DNA of 64,000 nucleotides from Brucella sp. 21LCYQ03 (GCF_023554105.1 NZ_JAMJWE010000005.1:169444-233443), one strand, 5' to 3'; shown: positions 17,791 through 27,295, numbered from the stretch's first letter. Made by a program: numbers and translations. Notes: generated by a model from the letters alone, not told the origin.

Positions 17791-18591
17791 TTACCAGGCA
17801 GGCTTATTATCGAGCCAAGAGAGCGGCGCTCGCTCAATCTCAGCCAGCACTTCAACCAACCGTTCGGCGGCGAAATCGATGGTCTTGCGGCCTTTTTCGG
17901 TAGTGGCGAGCGACGCGTCACCGGCTGCGCCGTGAGCATTGATGTCCTGCACCTGCCATGCAGGTTTTGCGCCACCACTCAGCGAGAGATGTTTGTAGTC
18001 CGAAGCCAATGTTTCAGTCAGCGTGTGGAAGTTCTGCGCTTTGGACATATCCACCAGATCGGGGTGGAACTCGAGCATGACAGAGGTTTCCATATCGCCA
18101 GCATGAATGCCGTGCTTAAGCTCATGCTCGCTATAAACACCGTCCGGCATACCGAGGCCGAACCAGTTGACGCTGAACACCATCATATTGTGCTTAATAC
18201 GCAATTCGCGGGCTACGGTATCCATGATCGTGATCTGGCCACCATGGCTGTTCAGAAGCGCCATTTTGCGTACGCCACTTGCTGCAACGCAGGCACCGAT
18301 TTCGCACCACATGCGAATAAGCGTCTCTGCGGAGAATGTTAGCGTGCCGGGAAAACGGCTGTGTTCATTGCTTTTACCAATGGCCTGTGTAGGCAGAAAA
18401 AGCGCATGGCTTTCATCAGGCAGGCGGGCGACGGTCTCTTTGACCATGCCGTCTACGATTGCCGCATCGACTGCCAGCGGCAGGTGTGGTCCGTGCTGTT
18501 CAACTGCGCCAACGGGCAAAACCGCCAAAATCTTCTCGCGCTCGAGGCGTGAAAACGCTTCGCTCGTGTAATCAGACCAATATCTTTTCAA
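17791..18591 (-). CDS. Creatininase-family amidohydrolase
   Basis: A 266-residue cyclic-amide hydrolase. The creatininase metal ligands are present: Glu31, His33 and Asp42 in VEQHGPHLPLAVD, then NSHGG and the GDMETS glutamate. The best start is TTG at 18591, with AGGAG eight bases upstream and no in-frame ATG until codon 48. It heads the seven-gene operon, 53 bp below a RutR-like palindrome. Family members hydrolyse creatinine or dealkylated/formamide-type amides; the true substrate here is open. Confidence 0.85.
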   Translation of the reverse strand: MKRYWSDYTSEAFSRLEREKILAVLPVGAVEQHGPHLPLAVDAAIVDGMVKETVARLPDESHALFLPTQAIGKSNEHSRFPGTLTFSAETLIRMWCEIGACVAASGVRKMALLNSHGGQITIMDTVARELRIKHNMMVFSVNWFGLGMPDGVYSEHELKHGIHAGDMETSVMLEFHPDLVDMSKAQNFHTLTETLASDYKHLSLSGGAKPAWQVQDINAHGAAGDASLATTEKGRKTIDFAAERLVEVLAEIERAPLSWLDNKPAW

Positions 18592-18643
18592 TGCGGTGGC
18601 TCCTGCATTCTTGGGAGGCGGTAAAGCTTTTTACTAAACAATC

Positions 18644-18657
18644 TGACCGATCGGTCA
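18644..18657. promoter_or_regulatory. RutR-like operator palindrome
   Basis: The perfect 14-bp palindrome TGACCGATCGGTCA closely matches the RutR consensus TTGACCAnnTGGTCAA; on the minus strand it reads TTTGACCGATCGGTCAGA. TTGACC inside it can act as the -35 of the creatininase operon, with TAGTAA 16 nt downstream, so a bound repressor would block the promoter. Confidence 0.65.
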
Positions 18658-18771
18658 AACTAAATGTTTTAAAAAGTTGGGATGCATGTAAATAAGGTGT
18701 GAATCCGTGACGAATTCGCCACGCGACAGCCTGCCTCATGTTTATGATGCGCGGAAATTTCCGGAGGTCCT

Positions 18772-20004
18772 ATGGACAACAGATGTATTATTATTGGCGC
18801 GGGGCATGCCGGGTCACAGGCCGCAATCAGTCTGCGACAAGAAGGTTATGCTGGCGAAATCGTTCTCATTAATGATGAGACGGATATTCCTTATCATAAG
18901 CCGCCGCTCTCAAAATCTTATCTGAAAGCCCCAGAAGCAGGCATTCTCGTTCTGCGCCCGGAAAGCGCTTATCGCGATAATAATGTTGAGATGCTGTTTG
19001 GGCGTAGCGTTGAGCATGTTTCGCTTGGTGATAAGACCGTCACGCTTGATGATGGCAAAGTGCTTCAATGGTCGGAACTTGTTTTTGCAACGGGCGCTCG
19101 GGCGCGAATCCCCGATATGCCGGGTGTTGAGCTTGATGGCGTTGTTACGCTGCGCCGTTTGGATGATGCGCGCCGCATTGCTGAAATGATGCCACGTGTT
19201 GAGAACGTTGTGATTATCGGTGGCGGCTTTATTGGCCTTGAAATGGCACATAGTGCAGTTGCACTTGGCAAAAAGACGGTTCTGATTGAGGCTGCGCCAC
19301 GTGTTTTGGGGCGTTCCGTTGCCACACATATTTCGGCTCATGTCGAAACACGCAGCCGTGCGGCGGATATTACGCTTCTCACAGGCGTTGGCGTTGAAGC
19401 AATTCTAGGTGAAACTGGTCGAGTAACGGGCGTAAAAGCTGCCAATGGCACCGTTTATCCTGCTGATATGGTTGTGCTTGGCACTGGTGCCGTTCCGAAT
19501 GTCGAGCTCGCGACCGAAGCCGGACTCGTTGTCGATAATGGCATTGTGGTTGACGAGCATATGCGGGCATCAAGCGAGCATGTTTATGCGATTGGCGACT
19601 GCGTGAGTTATGATCATTTTCATGCAGGTCGTCGCGTGCGGCTGGAATCGGTACAGAACGCAACCGATCAAGCCAAGCATGTTGCGCGCGCGATTGTTGG
19701 TCGCGGTACGCCGTTCCGGGATGTTGCATGGTTCTGGTCGGATCAGGGCGACATGAAGTTGCAAATAGCAGGTCTTTCTTTCGATGCCGACCGCCATATC
19801 CTGTCGGGCAGTCTCGAAGACAATGCTTTCTCGGTGTTTCACTTTGCAGGTGACAAGCTGGTGGCGGTTGATTCCATCAATCGCCCGACAGATCACATGA
19901 TGGCGCGTCGCTTGCTTGCGTCTGGTATCAGTCCGAGTGAAGAGGATATTGCAGCGGGTGCCGCGCGTTTCAAAGAACTGCTCGCAGCTGCGCCGAAAGC
20001 CTGA
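18772..20004 (+). CDS. FAD-dependent ferredoxin/rubredoxin reductase (pyridine nucleotide-disulfide oxidoreductase family)
   Basis: A 410-residue flavoprotein. The FAD dinucleotide fold is at residues 4-15 (IIIGAGHAGSQAA), the NAD(P) fold at about 145-160 (VVIIGGGFIGLEMA), then the second FAD motif (YAIGDCV). The C-terminal reductase domain has the FWSDQGDMKLQIAGL stretch of putidaredoxin/rhodocoxin reductases. No CxxxxC redox pair is seen. It passes electrons from NAD(P)H to a ferredoxin, usually for an oxygenase; neither partner is encoded nearby. Divergent from the creatininase operon; RidA follows 9 bp on. Confidence 0.88.
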   Translation: MDNRCIIIGAGHAGSQAAISLRQEGYAGEIVLINDETDIPYHKPPLSKSYLKAPEAGILVLRPESAYRDNNVEMLFGRSVEHVSLGDKTVTLDDGKVLQWSELVFATGARARIPDMPGVELDGVVTLRRLDDARRIAEMMPRVENVVIIGGGFIGLEMAHSAVALGKKTVLIEAAPRVLGRSVATHISAHVETRSRAADITLLTGVGVEAILGETGRVTGVKAANGTVYPADMVVLGTGAVPNVELATEAGLVVDNGIVVDEHMRASSEHVYAIGDCVSYDHFHAGRRVRLESVQNATDQAKHVARAIVGRGTPFRDVAWFWSDQGDMKLQIAGLSFDADRHILSGSLEDNAFSVFHFAGDKLVAVDSINRPTDHMMARRLLASGISPSEEDIAAGAARFKELLAAAPKA

Positions 20005-20013
20005 GGATATAGA

Positions 20014-20403
20014 ATGGCTGTTTTAAAACATCTGCTCCCTGCCGATATGGCAGCACCTTTCGCTGCTTATAGCCACGGCGTGAAGGTAGCCGCTGGCGCT
20101 GAACTAGTTTTCTCTTCGGGCCAATTGGGTATTGGGCCAGACGGTTCTGTGCCTGAAGATGCAGGCGCGCAGGCCGAGCTTTGCTTTGAGAATATCCGCC
20201 GCATCCTGCGTGATGGTGGCATGGAACTGTCCAATGTGGTGCGCATCAATGCCTATGTCACGGATCGTGCGCATATGCGCCCTTACATGGATGTGCGTGA
20301 TCGCCTGTTTCCGCAGCCTGCACCAGCGTCGACACTTATGATCGTTTCCGGTTTCACACGGGAAGAGTTTAAGGTCGAGATCGAGGTTGTCGCGGCGAAA
20401 TAG
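20014..20403 (+). CDS. RidA family (YjgF/YER057c) protein
   Basis: A 129-residue protein with RidA features: YSHGVKVAAGAELVFSSGQLG, the ALENIRR-like ENIRRILRDGG and a C-terminal pattern close to IEVVAAK. The substrate-binding Arg of the subfamily appears in the DRLFPQPAPASTLMIV region. RidA enzymes hydrolyse reactive enamine/imine intermediates; many dissimilar paralogues serve amine or pyrimidine catabolism. Probably co-transcribed with the reductase. Confidence 0.88.
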   Translation: MAVLKHLLPADMAAPFAAYSHGVKVAAGAELVFSSGQLGIGPDGSVPEDAGAQAELCFENIRRILRDGGMELSNVVRINAYVTDRAHMRPYMDVRDRLFPQPAPASTLMIVSGFTREEFKVEIEVVAAK

Positions 20404-20502
20404 CTATCCATCATTGTGAATGGATCACAATAAAGCGTATCGCCTTCGCTTGCGAGGGATGGTAGGGTTGTCCGACATCCTCCATTCCCTTCAGGCTTAT
20501 TC

Positions 20503-21726
20503 ATGTCAAATAATCAGACTTCGGCTTTGTCGCCGGAAACTTTGCCGCGCTCGTCTGTGCGACTGGCAGAGTTGGCACTTGCCCTTGGCGGCTTCGGTAT
20601 TGGCACCGGAGAATTCGCAATCATGGCGCTTTTGCCGGATATCGCACGCGATCTGCATGTGACGATTCCAAGTGCAGGCCATTTGATCAGCTCTTATGCG
20701 CTGGGTGTGTTGATTGGCGCGCCGGTTCTCGCCGTGTTTGGTGCACGGCTTAATCGTCGCAAACTGGTATTTCTGTTCATGGCGCTGTTTGCATTTGGCA
20801 ATCTCGCCAGTGCATTCATGCAAAGCTACGATGGCCTGATCCTGATGCGCTTCGTTGCAGGTTTTCCGCATGGCGCCTATTTTGGCGTTGCGTCGCTTGT
20901 GGCAGCATCAATGGCCGAACCGGGCAAGCGTGCGCAAGCCGTTGGGCGCGTCATGACCGGCCTGACGGTCGCAACCCTGGTTGGTACGCCGTTGTCAACA
21001 TGGCTGGGGCAAATTGCCGGCTGGCGCGCCATGTTTGCAGCGGTTGGTTTGATCGCCATTCTTACGATGGTGTTGATTAGCGTTTTTGTCCCAAAACAAC
21101 CCGCAGAAGAGGGCGCCTCGCCGTTACGCGAACTGGGTGCTCTGCGTCGCAAACAAGTTTTGCTGACCCTTGCGATTGGCGCTGTGGGAACGGGCGGGCT
21201 GTTTTCGGTCTTTTCTTACGTCGCAGCAACGATCACCGAAGTCTCGCATGTCGATATGAAGTGGATGCCGATTGTCTTTGCCATGTTCGGGCTCGGTATG
21301 GTGCTTGGCAATATTGTTGGCTCTAACCTGACAGACCGCTCCGTCATGGGCACGGTCGGCGGCGTTCTGCTCTATGATCTTGCCGTGATGCTGGCATTCC
21401 CATTTTTGATGCAGCATCCGGCAACGGCATTTCTGAGTGTTCTGCTTGTCGGTGGTGGCTTTGCATTGGTGCCAGCATTGCAGACACGCCTTATGGATGT
21501 GGCCGCTGATGCGCAAACGCTTGCGGCAGCACTCAATCACTCGGCACTCAATCTTGCCAACGCGTTAGGCGCGTGGCTTGGTGGATTGGCTATCGCATGG
21601 GGATATGGCTGGACCGCGACCGGAACAGTTGGTGCTTTCCTAGCTGTAGCAGGGCTGGCGGTGTTTGCCATCTCATTGTTGACGGATCGTATAACGCGCC
21701 AAAAAGCAGCGCTGGCCGTAGAGTAG
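20503..21726 (+). CDS. MFS transporter, AraJ/PbuE-like drug/purine efflux family
   Basis: A 407-residue membrane protein with 12 predicted segments. The family opening LALALGGFGIGTGEFAIMALLP is unmistakable (split here in wording), with the GARLNRRK loop between segments 2 and 3 and PHGAYFGV in segment 4. This DHA1 subgroup exports sugars, purine bases or drugs by proton antiport. It is followed by the 3' end of a minus-strand small RNA, not by its own clear terminator. Confidence 0.88.
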   Translation: MSNNQTSALSPETLPRSSVRLAELALALGGFGIGTGEFAIMALLPDIARDLHVTIPSAGHLISSYALGVLIGAPVLAVFGARLNRRKLVFLFMALFAFGNLASAFMQSYDGLILMRFVAGFPHGAYFGVASLVAASMAEPGKRAQAVGRVMTGLTVATLVGTPLSTWLGQIAGWRAMFAAVGLIAILTMVLISVFVPKQPAEEGASPLRELGALRRKQVLLTLAIGAVGTGGLFSVFSYVAATITEVSHVDMKWMPIVFAMFGLGMVLGNIVGSNLTDRSVMGTVGGVLLYDLAVMLAFPFLMQHPATAFLSVLLVGGGFALVPALQTRLMDVAADAQTLAAALNHSALNLANALGAWLGGLAIAWGYGWTATGTVGAFLAVAGLAVFAISLLTDRITRQKAALAVE

Positions 21727-21905
21727 TGCACAAAAAATAACACCCGCCGCGGGAGGAGCGGCAGGTGTCATTTAGGGTAAGACCGGAATGGGAGGAGGAG
21801 GTCCGGTCTTTATGTCACCGAGGAAAATGGGAGGAGGGAACACCCCGGTGAAAACTCTGGAAACTGTAGAACCGCGTGAATAAGGCATCGCGGTTCAAAT
21901 CAAAG
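21727..21905 (-). ncRNA. Cuckoo/CcsR-type small RNA with three anti-SD CCTCCTCCC loops
   Basis: On the minus strand, directly below a DUF1127 gene, lie four hairpins. The first has arms 21889-21896 / 21869-21876. The next three carry CCTCCTCCC-like, SD-complementary sequence in their loops: 21815-21851, 21779-21810 (8-bp stem) and 21740-21768 (11-bp stem, one mismatch). The last is followed by a U-run (A-run 21732-21737 on plus) and acts as terminator. DUF1127 plus CCUCCUCCC-loop RNAs is the hallmark of the alphaproteobacterial cuckoo/CcsR family, which is processed from the DUF1127 mRNA and linked to stress response. Confidence 0.8.
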
Positions 21906-21930
21906 GCGTTAGCCTTCAGATGGCGCGTTC

Positions 21931-22077
21931 TTAGCGAACAGCTGCCTTACGTGCAACGAATGGAATTTCCGAAGGCATAATGCCGAGGTCGTTCAGTTCG
22001 CGTGGGCTCAGGCGGCTCAGTTCGTTTACAGTGTTACGGTAACGGCGCCAGTTGTTGTACGAGCGGATCAGGTTCAT
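21931..22077 (-). CDS. DUF1127 small protein (CcaF1/YjiS-like)
   Basis: A 48-residue Arg-rich protein starting MNLIRSYNNWRRYRNTV and continuing ELSRLSPRELNDLGI, then MPSEIPFVARKAAVR. LSxRELxDLGI is the DUF1127 core. AGGTGAGAG precedes the ATG. In Rhodobacter the homologue CcaF1 is an RNA-binding protein acting on CcsR RNAs encoded just below it; the same order is seen here. It is shorter than most gene-finder cutoffs. Confidence 0.88.
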   Translation of the reverse strand: MNLIRSYNNWRRYRNTVNELSRLSPRELNDLGIMPSEIPFVARKAAVR

Positions 22078-22120
22078 TTCTCTCACCTAGTGAAAATCAA
22101 ATCTCTTTGTTGCCACCAGC

Positions 22121-22144
22121 ATATAGGCCCTATGTTTTTGGAAG
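22121..22144 (-). promoter_or_regulatory. Possible RpoH-type promoter of DUF1127-sRNA unit
   Basis: On the minus strand CTTCCA and CTATAT are spaced 12 nt apart, about 45 bp before the DUF1127 start. This loosely resembles alphaproteobacterial RpoH promoters, which drive the homologous units in Rhodobacter. The match is weak. Confidence 0.35.
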
Positions 22145-22502
22145 TGGAGAGCCAGATTTGCATAGCTGCTGTGCAATATAGCCTGTCGATTGCATGGCTT
22201 TTGCGCAACTTGGCCATTTTATAATCACAATCATCTCGCCAGACTGCCAAATCACCGGTTTTTTGGTGTTTCGCGACCTTAATCATTTAAAATTGGTAAA
22301 TAAGCAGGCTTATTCACGGTTATTACGCTCTGATTTAGAGAGTTCTTTTGCATGGCTGACAGAGGCCAAAATTTGTCGCAAAAACCCCGGGATTTGTCGC
22401 CTTGTGACGATAATTATACATGACTCTGGAAATGGTTTAAGCTAAGTGACGTATGTCGTGTGATGGAGCTGTGCTTCTAGTAAGTATGTTTTATCACTGT
22501 TT

Positions 22503-22694
22503 GTCTGCGGGAGAGAGCTGGCGCAAGCTGGCCACCGAAGGGGAAATCGCCCGAAATCTCTCAGGTACCATGAACCGCAGATGGGTAAGGCAACTCTGGA
22601 AAGTCGGAGGAAACTCCGCGCCGAAGGTGTAAGTATAGCTTTATAGCTATGCGAGTCTCTCAGGCCTGAGACAGAGGGGCACGAAGCAACCGCA
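22503..22694 (+). promoter_or_regulatory. Tandem glycine riboswitch (gcvT leader)
   Basis: Two aptamer-like units precede gcvT. The first runs from GCGGGAGAGAGC (22507) through CCACCGAAGGGG to CTCTCAGGTACC and GAACCGC (22578). The second runs from ACTCTGG (22592) through GCGCCGAAGG to CTCTCAGGCCTGAGACAGAG (~22676). GGGAGAG, CCGAAGG and CTCTCAGG are the conserved cores of glycine aptamers. It switches gcvTHP on with glycine. Confidence 0.93.
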
Positions 22695-22729
22695 TTTCGC
22701 GGAGGCACACGTGCGACTCTGGAGTTGTT

Positions 22730-23833
22730 ATGGGCGATACCGCACACTTGAATACCCTGCCTTTGCAGGATCTGCATGAGGAAGCTGGCGCACGCTTTGG
22801 CGGTTTTGCTGGCTGGAACATGCCGATCACTTATCCGCTTGGCGTTATGAAGGAACATCTTCATACGCGTGAGCATGTCGGCCTTTTCGATATTTCTCAT
22901 ATGAAGCTGATTGAAGTTTCGGGCGCAGATGCAATTGCGCTGTTGAGCGAAACTTGTCCGCTTGATCCTTCGGTTCTGAAAACCGGCCAGTCGAAATATA
23001 CTTTCTTTCTCAATGACCAAGGCGGTGTTCTTGATGATCTTATCGTCACGCGCCTTGGCGAAGACCGTTTCATGGTCGTTGCCAATGCGGGCAATGCCGA
23101 TGCCGATATTGAGCATCTCAATGATGCAGCATCTGGCAAGGATGTAATGGTCAATCCACTGGATCGCGTTTTCCTTGCCATTCAGGGTCCGGAAGCCGAA
23201 AGCGTCATTACCGATGCCGGTCTTAAAGGTGCAGAGCTCGGCTTTATGAGCGGCTTTGAGCCTAATCCTAACTGGTTCATGACCCGTTCGGGCTATACTG
23301 GCGAAGATGGTTTTGAAATTGGCTTGCCTGCCGATGAGGCGCGCGCACTTGCAACCAAGCTTCTGGCTGACGAACGCGTCGAATGGATCGGGCTTGCTGC
23401 ACGCGATTCCTTACGACTTGAAGCGGGTCTTTGCCTGCACGGTCAGGATATCACGCCCGAAACCGATCCGGTCTCTGCTGGTCTCACATGGGCAATCACC
23501 AAGTCAGTGCGTGAAAAGGCTGCCTTTAAGGGCGCCAAAGCTGTGCTCGAGGCGATTGCCAAGGGTGCAACTGCCAAGCGCGTTGGCCTGAAGCCAGAAG
23601 GCCGCCAGCCGGTTCGCGGCGGCGCAGAACTTTTCGACGAATCCGGTTTTCAGATCGGCACCGTCACATCGGGTGGCTTCGGCCCATCTGCAGGTTTCCC
23701 GGTTGCCATGGGTTATGTCGAGGCAAACCTCGCAGTCCCCGGCACCCGCATTTTTGCAGACGTCCGCGGTAACAAGGTTCCCGTTGATGTTCATGCACTT
23801 CCCTTCACACCGCATCGCTATCGCAAAGGATGA
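22730..23833 (+). CDS. gcvT: Glycine cleavage system T protein (aminomethyltransferase)
   Basis: A 367-residue cytosolic enzyme of normal length. It takes the aminomethyl group from lipoylated GcvH to tetrahydrofolate, releasing NH3 and 5,10-methylene-THF. Family motifs include [14 protein letters not shown] near residue 21, [13 protein letters not shown], the [13 protein letters not shown] folate-site stretch and [16 protein letters not shown]. First gene of gcvTHP, controlled by the riboswitch upstream. Its stop overlaps an out-of-frame ATG just before gcvH. Confidence 0.95.
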   Translation: MGDTAHLNTLPLQDLHEEAGARFGGFAGWNMPITYPLGVMKEHLHTREHVGLFDISHMKLIEVSGADAIALLSETCPLDPSVLKTGQSKYTFFLNDQGGVLDDLIVTRLGEDRFMVVANAGNADADIEHLNDAASGKDVMVNPLDRVFLAIQGPEAESVITDAGLKGAELGFMSGFEPNPNWFMTRSGYTGEDGFEIGLPADEARALATKLLADERVEWIGLAARDSLRLEAGLCLHGQDITPETDPVSAGLTWAITKSVREKAAFKGAKAVLEAIAKGATAKRVGLKPEGRQPVRGGAELFDESGFQIGTVTSGGFGPSAGFPVAMGYVEANLAVPGTRIFADVRGNKVPVDVHALPFTPHRYRKG

Positions 23834-23838
23834 TTTCC

Positions 23839-24207
23839 ATGGCCAATATCCTGTTCACCGAAGATCATGAGTGGATCAGCGTCGAAGGTGGCGTTGCCAC
23901 TGTCGGCATCACGATCCACGCACAGGAACAGCTGGGCGACCTCGTATTCGTAGATCTGCCGGAAGTCGGTCGCACCGTTTCCAAGGGCGAAGGCATCGTC
24001 GTTGTTGAATCGGTCAAGGCCGCTTCCGACGTTTATGCTCCGGTCGATGGCGAAGTGGTTGAAGTTAACGACGCCGTTTCGAGTGATCCAGCTCTCATCA
24101 ATCAGGCTGCAGAAGGCGAAGGCTGGTTGTTCAAGCTCAAGCTTTCCGATGAAGGCCAGCTTTCGGGGCTGCTCGACAAGGCTGGTTACGACAAACTTGT
24201 AGGATAA
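23839..24207 (+). CDS. gcvH: Glycine cleavage system H protein
   Basis: A 122-residue lipoyl carrier. The lipoylated lysine lies in [15 protein letters not shown] (about residue 62). The ATG at 23839 ([12 protein letters not shown]) has AAAGGA upstream at good spacing; an ATG at 23830 would add three residues. GcvH shuttles the methylamine arm between the P, T and L proteins. Confidence 0.95.
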   Translation: MANILFTEDHEWISVEGGVATVGITIHAQEQLGDLVFVDLPEVGRTVSKGEGIVVVESVKAASDVYAPVDGEVVEVNDAVSSDPALINQAAEGEGWLFKLKLSDEGQLSGLLDKAGYDKLVG

Positions 24208-24211
24208 AAAG

Positions 24212-27025
24212 ATGACGCAACAGGTTCTCCCCTTTGTTGCCCGTCATATCGGGCCACGCGTAGAAGACGAGCGCGCAATGCTTGCAGCGCTCGGTCTTCC
24301 TTCCATGGAAACACTGATCACGCAGGCTGTTCCGGCATCCATCCGCTTGAACCGCGCGCTTGATCTGCCCGCGGCTTTGAGCGAACACGCAGCACTTGCC
24401 GAGCTCAATGAAATCATGGGCCGCAATGTGGTGAAGAAGAGCTTCATCGGTGCGGGCTATCACGGTGTGCAGACGCCACCTGTCATTCAGCGCAACCTGT
24501 TTGAAAATCCAGCCTGGTACACGGCTTACACGCCTTACCAGTCGGAAATCAGCCAGGGTCGTTTGGAGCTTCTGTTCCACTTCCAGACGCTCGTTGCCGA
24601 GCTCTCCGGCCTGCCGGTTGCCTGTGCATCCCTGCTGGATGAAGCAACTGCTGTTGCTGAAGCTGTGGGCGTTGCTGTTCGTCATCACCGCGACAAGCGC
24701 TCGCGCATTCTGCTTGCAGGGGATCTGCATCCGCAGAGCGTGGATGTGATCAACACCCGCGCAGAGCCACTTGGCTGGCAGGTTGAAGCCGGAAGTACTG
24801 TTGATGACAACACCGCTGCCGTCATCGTTCCATGGCCGGATACGCGCGGCGTTTATGGCGACTTCACCGCTGTCATCGCCGATGCCAAGGCCAAGGGCGC
24901 TTTGGTCATCGCTGTTGCCGATCCGCTGGCGCTAACTATTCTGGAAGCGCCTGCCAAGTGGGGCGCTGACATGGCTGTCGGCTCCATGCAGCGCTACGGC
25001 GTTCCAATGGGCTTTGGCGGCCCACATGCTGCATATCTCGCAGTATCTGAGCCACTGACGCGTATCATTCCGGGCCGTATCGTTGGTCAGTCGGTCGATG
25101 CGCACGGCCGTGCCGCTTATCGTCTGGCTCTTCAGACGCGTGAGCAGCATATCCGCCGCGACAAGGCGACTTCCAACATCTGCACCGCACAGGCGCTGCT
25201 TGCCAATATGGCTGCATCCTTTGCCATCTGGCACGGTCCTGCTGGTCTTCAGGCTATTGCAACTCGCGTCGCAACGCTTGCGTCTCGCTTCGCAACGGGC
25301 CTCAAGGCTGCTGGCGTTGAAATCGCGGGCGATAGCCTGTTCGACACCGTAAGCGTCAAGGTTTCCGGCAAGGCGCAGGCCATTGCTGACGAAGCTGACA
25401 AGGGTGGTCGTCTGCTCCGTATCATTGATGCGGATACGGTTGGCGTCACCTTTGACGAATCTTCGACGGAAGACGATCTTGCAGCACTCGCCGTTCTGTT
25501 TGGCGCTAAGCCAGTCGGTAACGACGATCTGCTGGTCCCGGGCAAAGGCCGTGGTGAAGGCTTCCTGACACAGGATGTGTTCCATTCGCACCGTTCGGAA
25601 ACCGAGATGATGCGCTTCCTGCGTCGTCTGGCTGACAAAGATCTGGCGCTTGACCGTGCGATGATCCCGCTCGGCTCCTGTACGATGAAGCTCAATGCGG
25701 CAGCAGAAATGATGCCGGTGAGCTGGAACACTGTTGCCAATCTGCATCCGTTTGCACCAGCCGCTCAGACCACCGGCTATGCCAAGATGACTTCGGACGT
25801 CGAAGCATGGCTTTGCGAAATCACTGGCTTTGCCGGTGTATCGTTGCAGCCAAACGCTGGTAGTCAGGGCGAATATGCGGGACTTCTTGCAATCCGTCAT
25901 TATCACCAGTCGCGCGGCGAAGGTCATCGCAACATCTGCCTGATCCCATCGTCTGCACATGGCACCAATCCTGCCAGTGCATCGATGGCTGGCATGAGCG
26001 TTGTGGTCGTCAATTGCCGTCCTGACGGCGATATCGACATTGATGATCTGAAAGCCAAGGCTGAGAAGCATCGCGATAATCTTGCGGCGTTCATGATTAC
26101 CTATCCGTCCACCTATGGCGTGTTCGAAGAAGGCATCAAGGCTTTCTGCGAAATCGTCCATGATAATGGCGGTCAGGTCTATTTCGACGGCGCAAACCTC
26201 AATGCACTCGTTGGTCTTGCACGTCCTTGTGATATTGGCGCTGACGTTTGCCACATGAACCTGCACAAGACCTTCTGCATTCCGCATGGCGGCGGCGGTC
26301 CGGGTGTCGGTCCGATTGGTGTGGCCAAGCATCTGGTGCCTTACCTGCCGGGTCATGTTGATCTCGGTTCCAAGCACGCAGTTTCGGCTGCACCGTTTGG
26401 CAGTGCATCCATTCTGGTCATTACGTGGATGTATATCCGCATGATGGGCGGCGCGGGTCTCAAGAAGGCAACCGAGGCTGCAATCCTCAACGCCAACTAC
26501 ATCGCGCATCGTCTGAAGGATGCTTATCCGATCCTTTACACTGGCGCACATGATCGTGTGGCACATGAGTGCATCGTGGATACGCGTGTTCTCAAGGATA
26601 GCGCAGGCATTACCGTGGAAGACGTGGCCAAGCGCCTCATCGACTATGGTTTCCATGCGCCGACCATGTCTTGGCCGGTTGCTGGAACGCTGATGATTGA
26701 GCCGACGGAGTCTGAACCGAAGGCGGAAATCGACCGCCTTTGCGATGCGATGATTGCAATCGCTGCGGAAGCAAAGAAGGTTGCCGATGGTGTCTGGCCA
26801 AAGGATGACAATCCGCTTGCCAATGCTCCGCACACGGCAGGCGACACGCTGGCAACGGAATGGACACATCCTTACACCCGTGAGGAAGCAGTGTTTCCGG
26901 GAAGCGCGTTGAGCGGCGATTTTGACACGACGGCGAAATATTGGCCGCCGGTCAGCCGTATCGACAATGTGGGTGGCGACAGAAATCTTATCTGTTCTTG
27001 CCCGCCGGTTGCGTCTTACGGCTAG
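24212..27025 (+). CDS. gcvP: Glycine dehydrogenase (decarboxylating), P protein
   Basis: A 937-residue PLP enzyme with fused alpha and beta halves as in proteobacteria. The PLP lysine is in [16 protein letters not shown] (about 690-705). The N-terminus [17 protein letters not shown] and the SEMMRFL-like region in the middle ([18 protein letters not shown]) are typical. It decarboxylates glycine and loads the methylamine on GcvH. It lies 4 bp after gcvH. The matching L protein is not in the window. Confidence 0.96.
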   Translation: MTQQVLPFVARHIGPRVEDERAMLAALGLPSMETLITQAVPASIRLNRALDLPAALSEHAALAELNEIMGRNVVKKSFIGAGYHGVQTPPVIQRNLFENPAWYTAYTPYQSEISQGRLELLFHFQTLVAELSGLPVACASLLDEATAVAEAVGVAVRHHRDKRSRILLAGDLHPQSVDVINTRAEPLGWQVEAGSTVDDNTAAVIVPWPDTRGVYGDFTAVIADAKAKGALVIAVADPLALTILEAPAKWGADMAVGSMQRYGVPMGFGGPHAAYLAVSEPLTRIIPGRIVGQSVDAHGRAAYRLALQTREQHIRRDKATSNICTAQALLANMAASFAIWHGPAGLQAIATRVATLASRFATGLKAAGVEIAGDSLFDTVSVKVSGKAQAIADEADKGGRLLRIIDADTVGVTFDESSTEDDLAALAVLFGAKPVGNDDLLVPGKGRGEGFLTQDVFHSHRSETEMMRFLRRLADKDLALDRAMIPLGSCTMKLNAAAEMMPVSWNTVANLHPFAPAAQTTGYAKMTSDVEAWLCEITGFAGVSLQPNAGSQGEYAGLLAIRHYHQSRGEGHRNICLIPSSAHGTNPASASMAGMSVVVVNCRPDGDIDIDDLKAKAEKHRDNLAAFMITYPSTYGVFEEGIKAFCEIVHDNGGQVYFDGANLNALVGLARPCDIGADVCHMNLHKTFCIPHGGGGPGVGPIGVAKHLVPYLPGHVDLGSKHAVSAAPFGSASILVITWMYIRMMGGAGLKKATEAAILNANYIAHRLKDAYPILYTGAHDRVAHECIVDTRVLKDSAGITVEDVAKRLIDYGFHAPTMSWPVAGTLMIEPTESEPKAEIDRLCDAMIAIAAEAKKVADGVWPKDDNPLANAPHTAGDTLATEWTHPYTREEAVFPGSALSGDFDTTAKYWPPVSRIDNVGGDRNLICSCPPVASYG

Positions 27026-27070
27026 AGCGCATCCCGAAAAGTGTGAAACGGTTTTCGGGTAAGGTGCGCG
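27026..27070. repeat. RIME-like palindromic repeat, copy 1 (partial)
   Basis: Immediately after gcvP is AGAGCGCATCCCGAAAAGTG followed by CGGTTTTCGGG, a half of the dispersed rhizobial/Brucella intergenic element. The same module, inverted, is at 55876-55908. Confidence 0.7.
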
Positions 27071-27095
27071 TTGAAAAGACTTTGTTAAGCAGCAG

Positions 27096-27126
27096 AACGG
27101 AGCGGTACTTTATCGCTCCGTTTTGA
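27096..27126 (+). terminator. Rho-independent terminator of gcvTHP
   Basis: Stem AACGGAGCG / CGCTCCGTT with a 9-nt loop followed by TT, 70 bp after the gcvP stop. Confidence 0.75.
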
Positions 27127-27129
27127 ATA

Positions 27130-27295
27130 GAATTTCTTGTTTAGCAAACCGGTTTTTGTTGCCGGTTTAAACAGCCGGAAATAGATTTTTAGAGCAAGAA
27201 TGATGATGAGAATCCTGTTCTCGTGCGGTCGTTTTGGATGAAAAATACCCGTGATTTTATGAAGCGCTGCGGCAATGCAGCGCTTTATTTTTATT
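27130..27295 (+). ncRNA. Possible small RNA or short transcript with terminator
   Basis: A strong terminator (AAGCGCTGC / GCAGCGCTT, loop GGCAAT, then TTATTTTTATT; 27262-27295) lies 165 bp beyond the gcvP terminator with no gene between. Hairpins AAACCGG...CCGGTTT (27146-27168) and GAGAA...TTCTC (27208-27222) precede it. A 13-codon frame (MMMRILFSCGRFG) is the only reading frame. This may be an independent sRNA or a back-up terminator. Confidence 0.3.

Noticed and set aside
21740..21768. Hairpin after the MFS gene read as a plus-strand terminator
   Set aside because: There is no T-run on the plus strand. The U-run is on the minus strand, where the hairpin ends the small RNA.
24932..26869. 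645-codon open frame on the minus strand across gcvP
   Set aside because: It is fully antisense to gcvP, has no recognisable domains and is rich in Arg/His/Cys as expected of a shadow frame.
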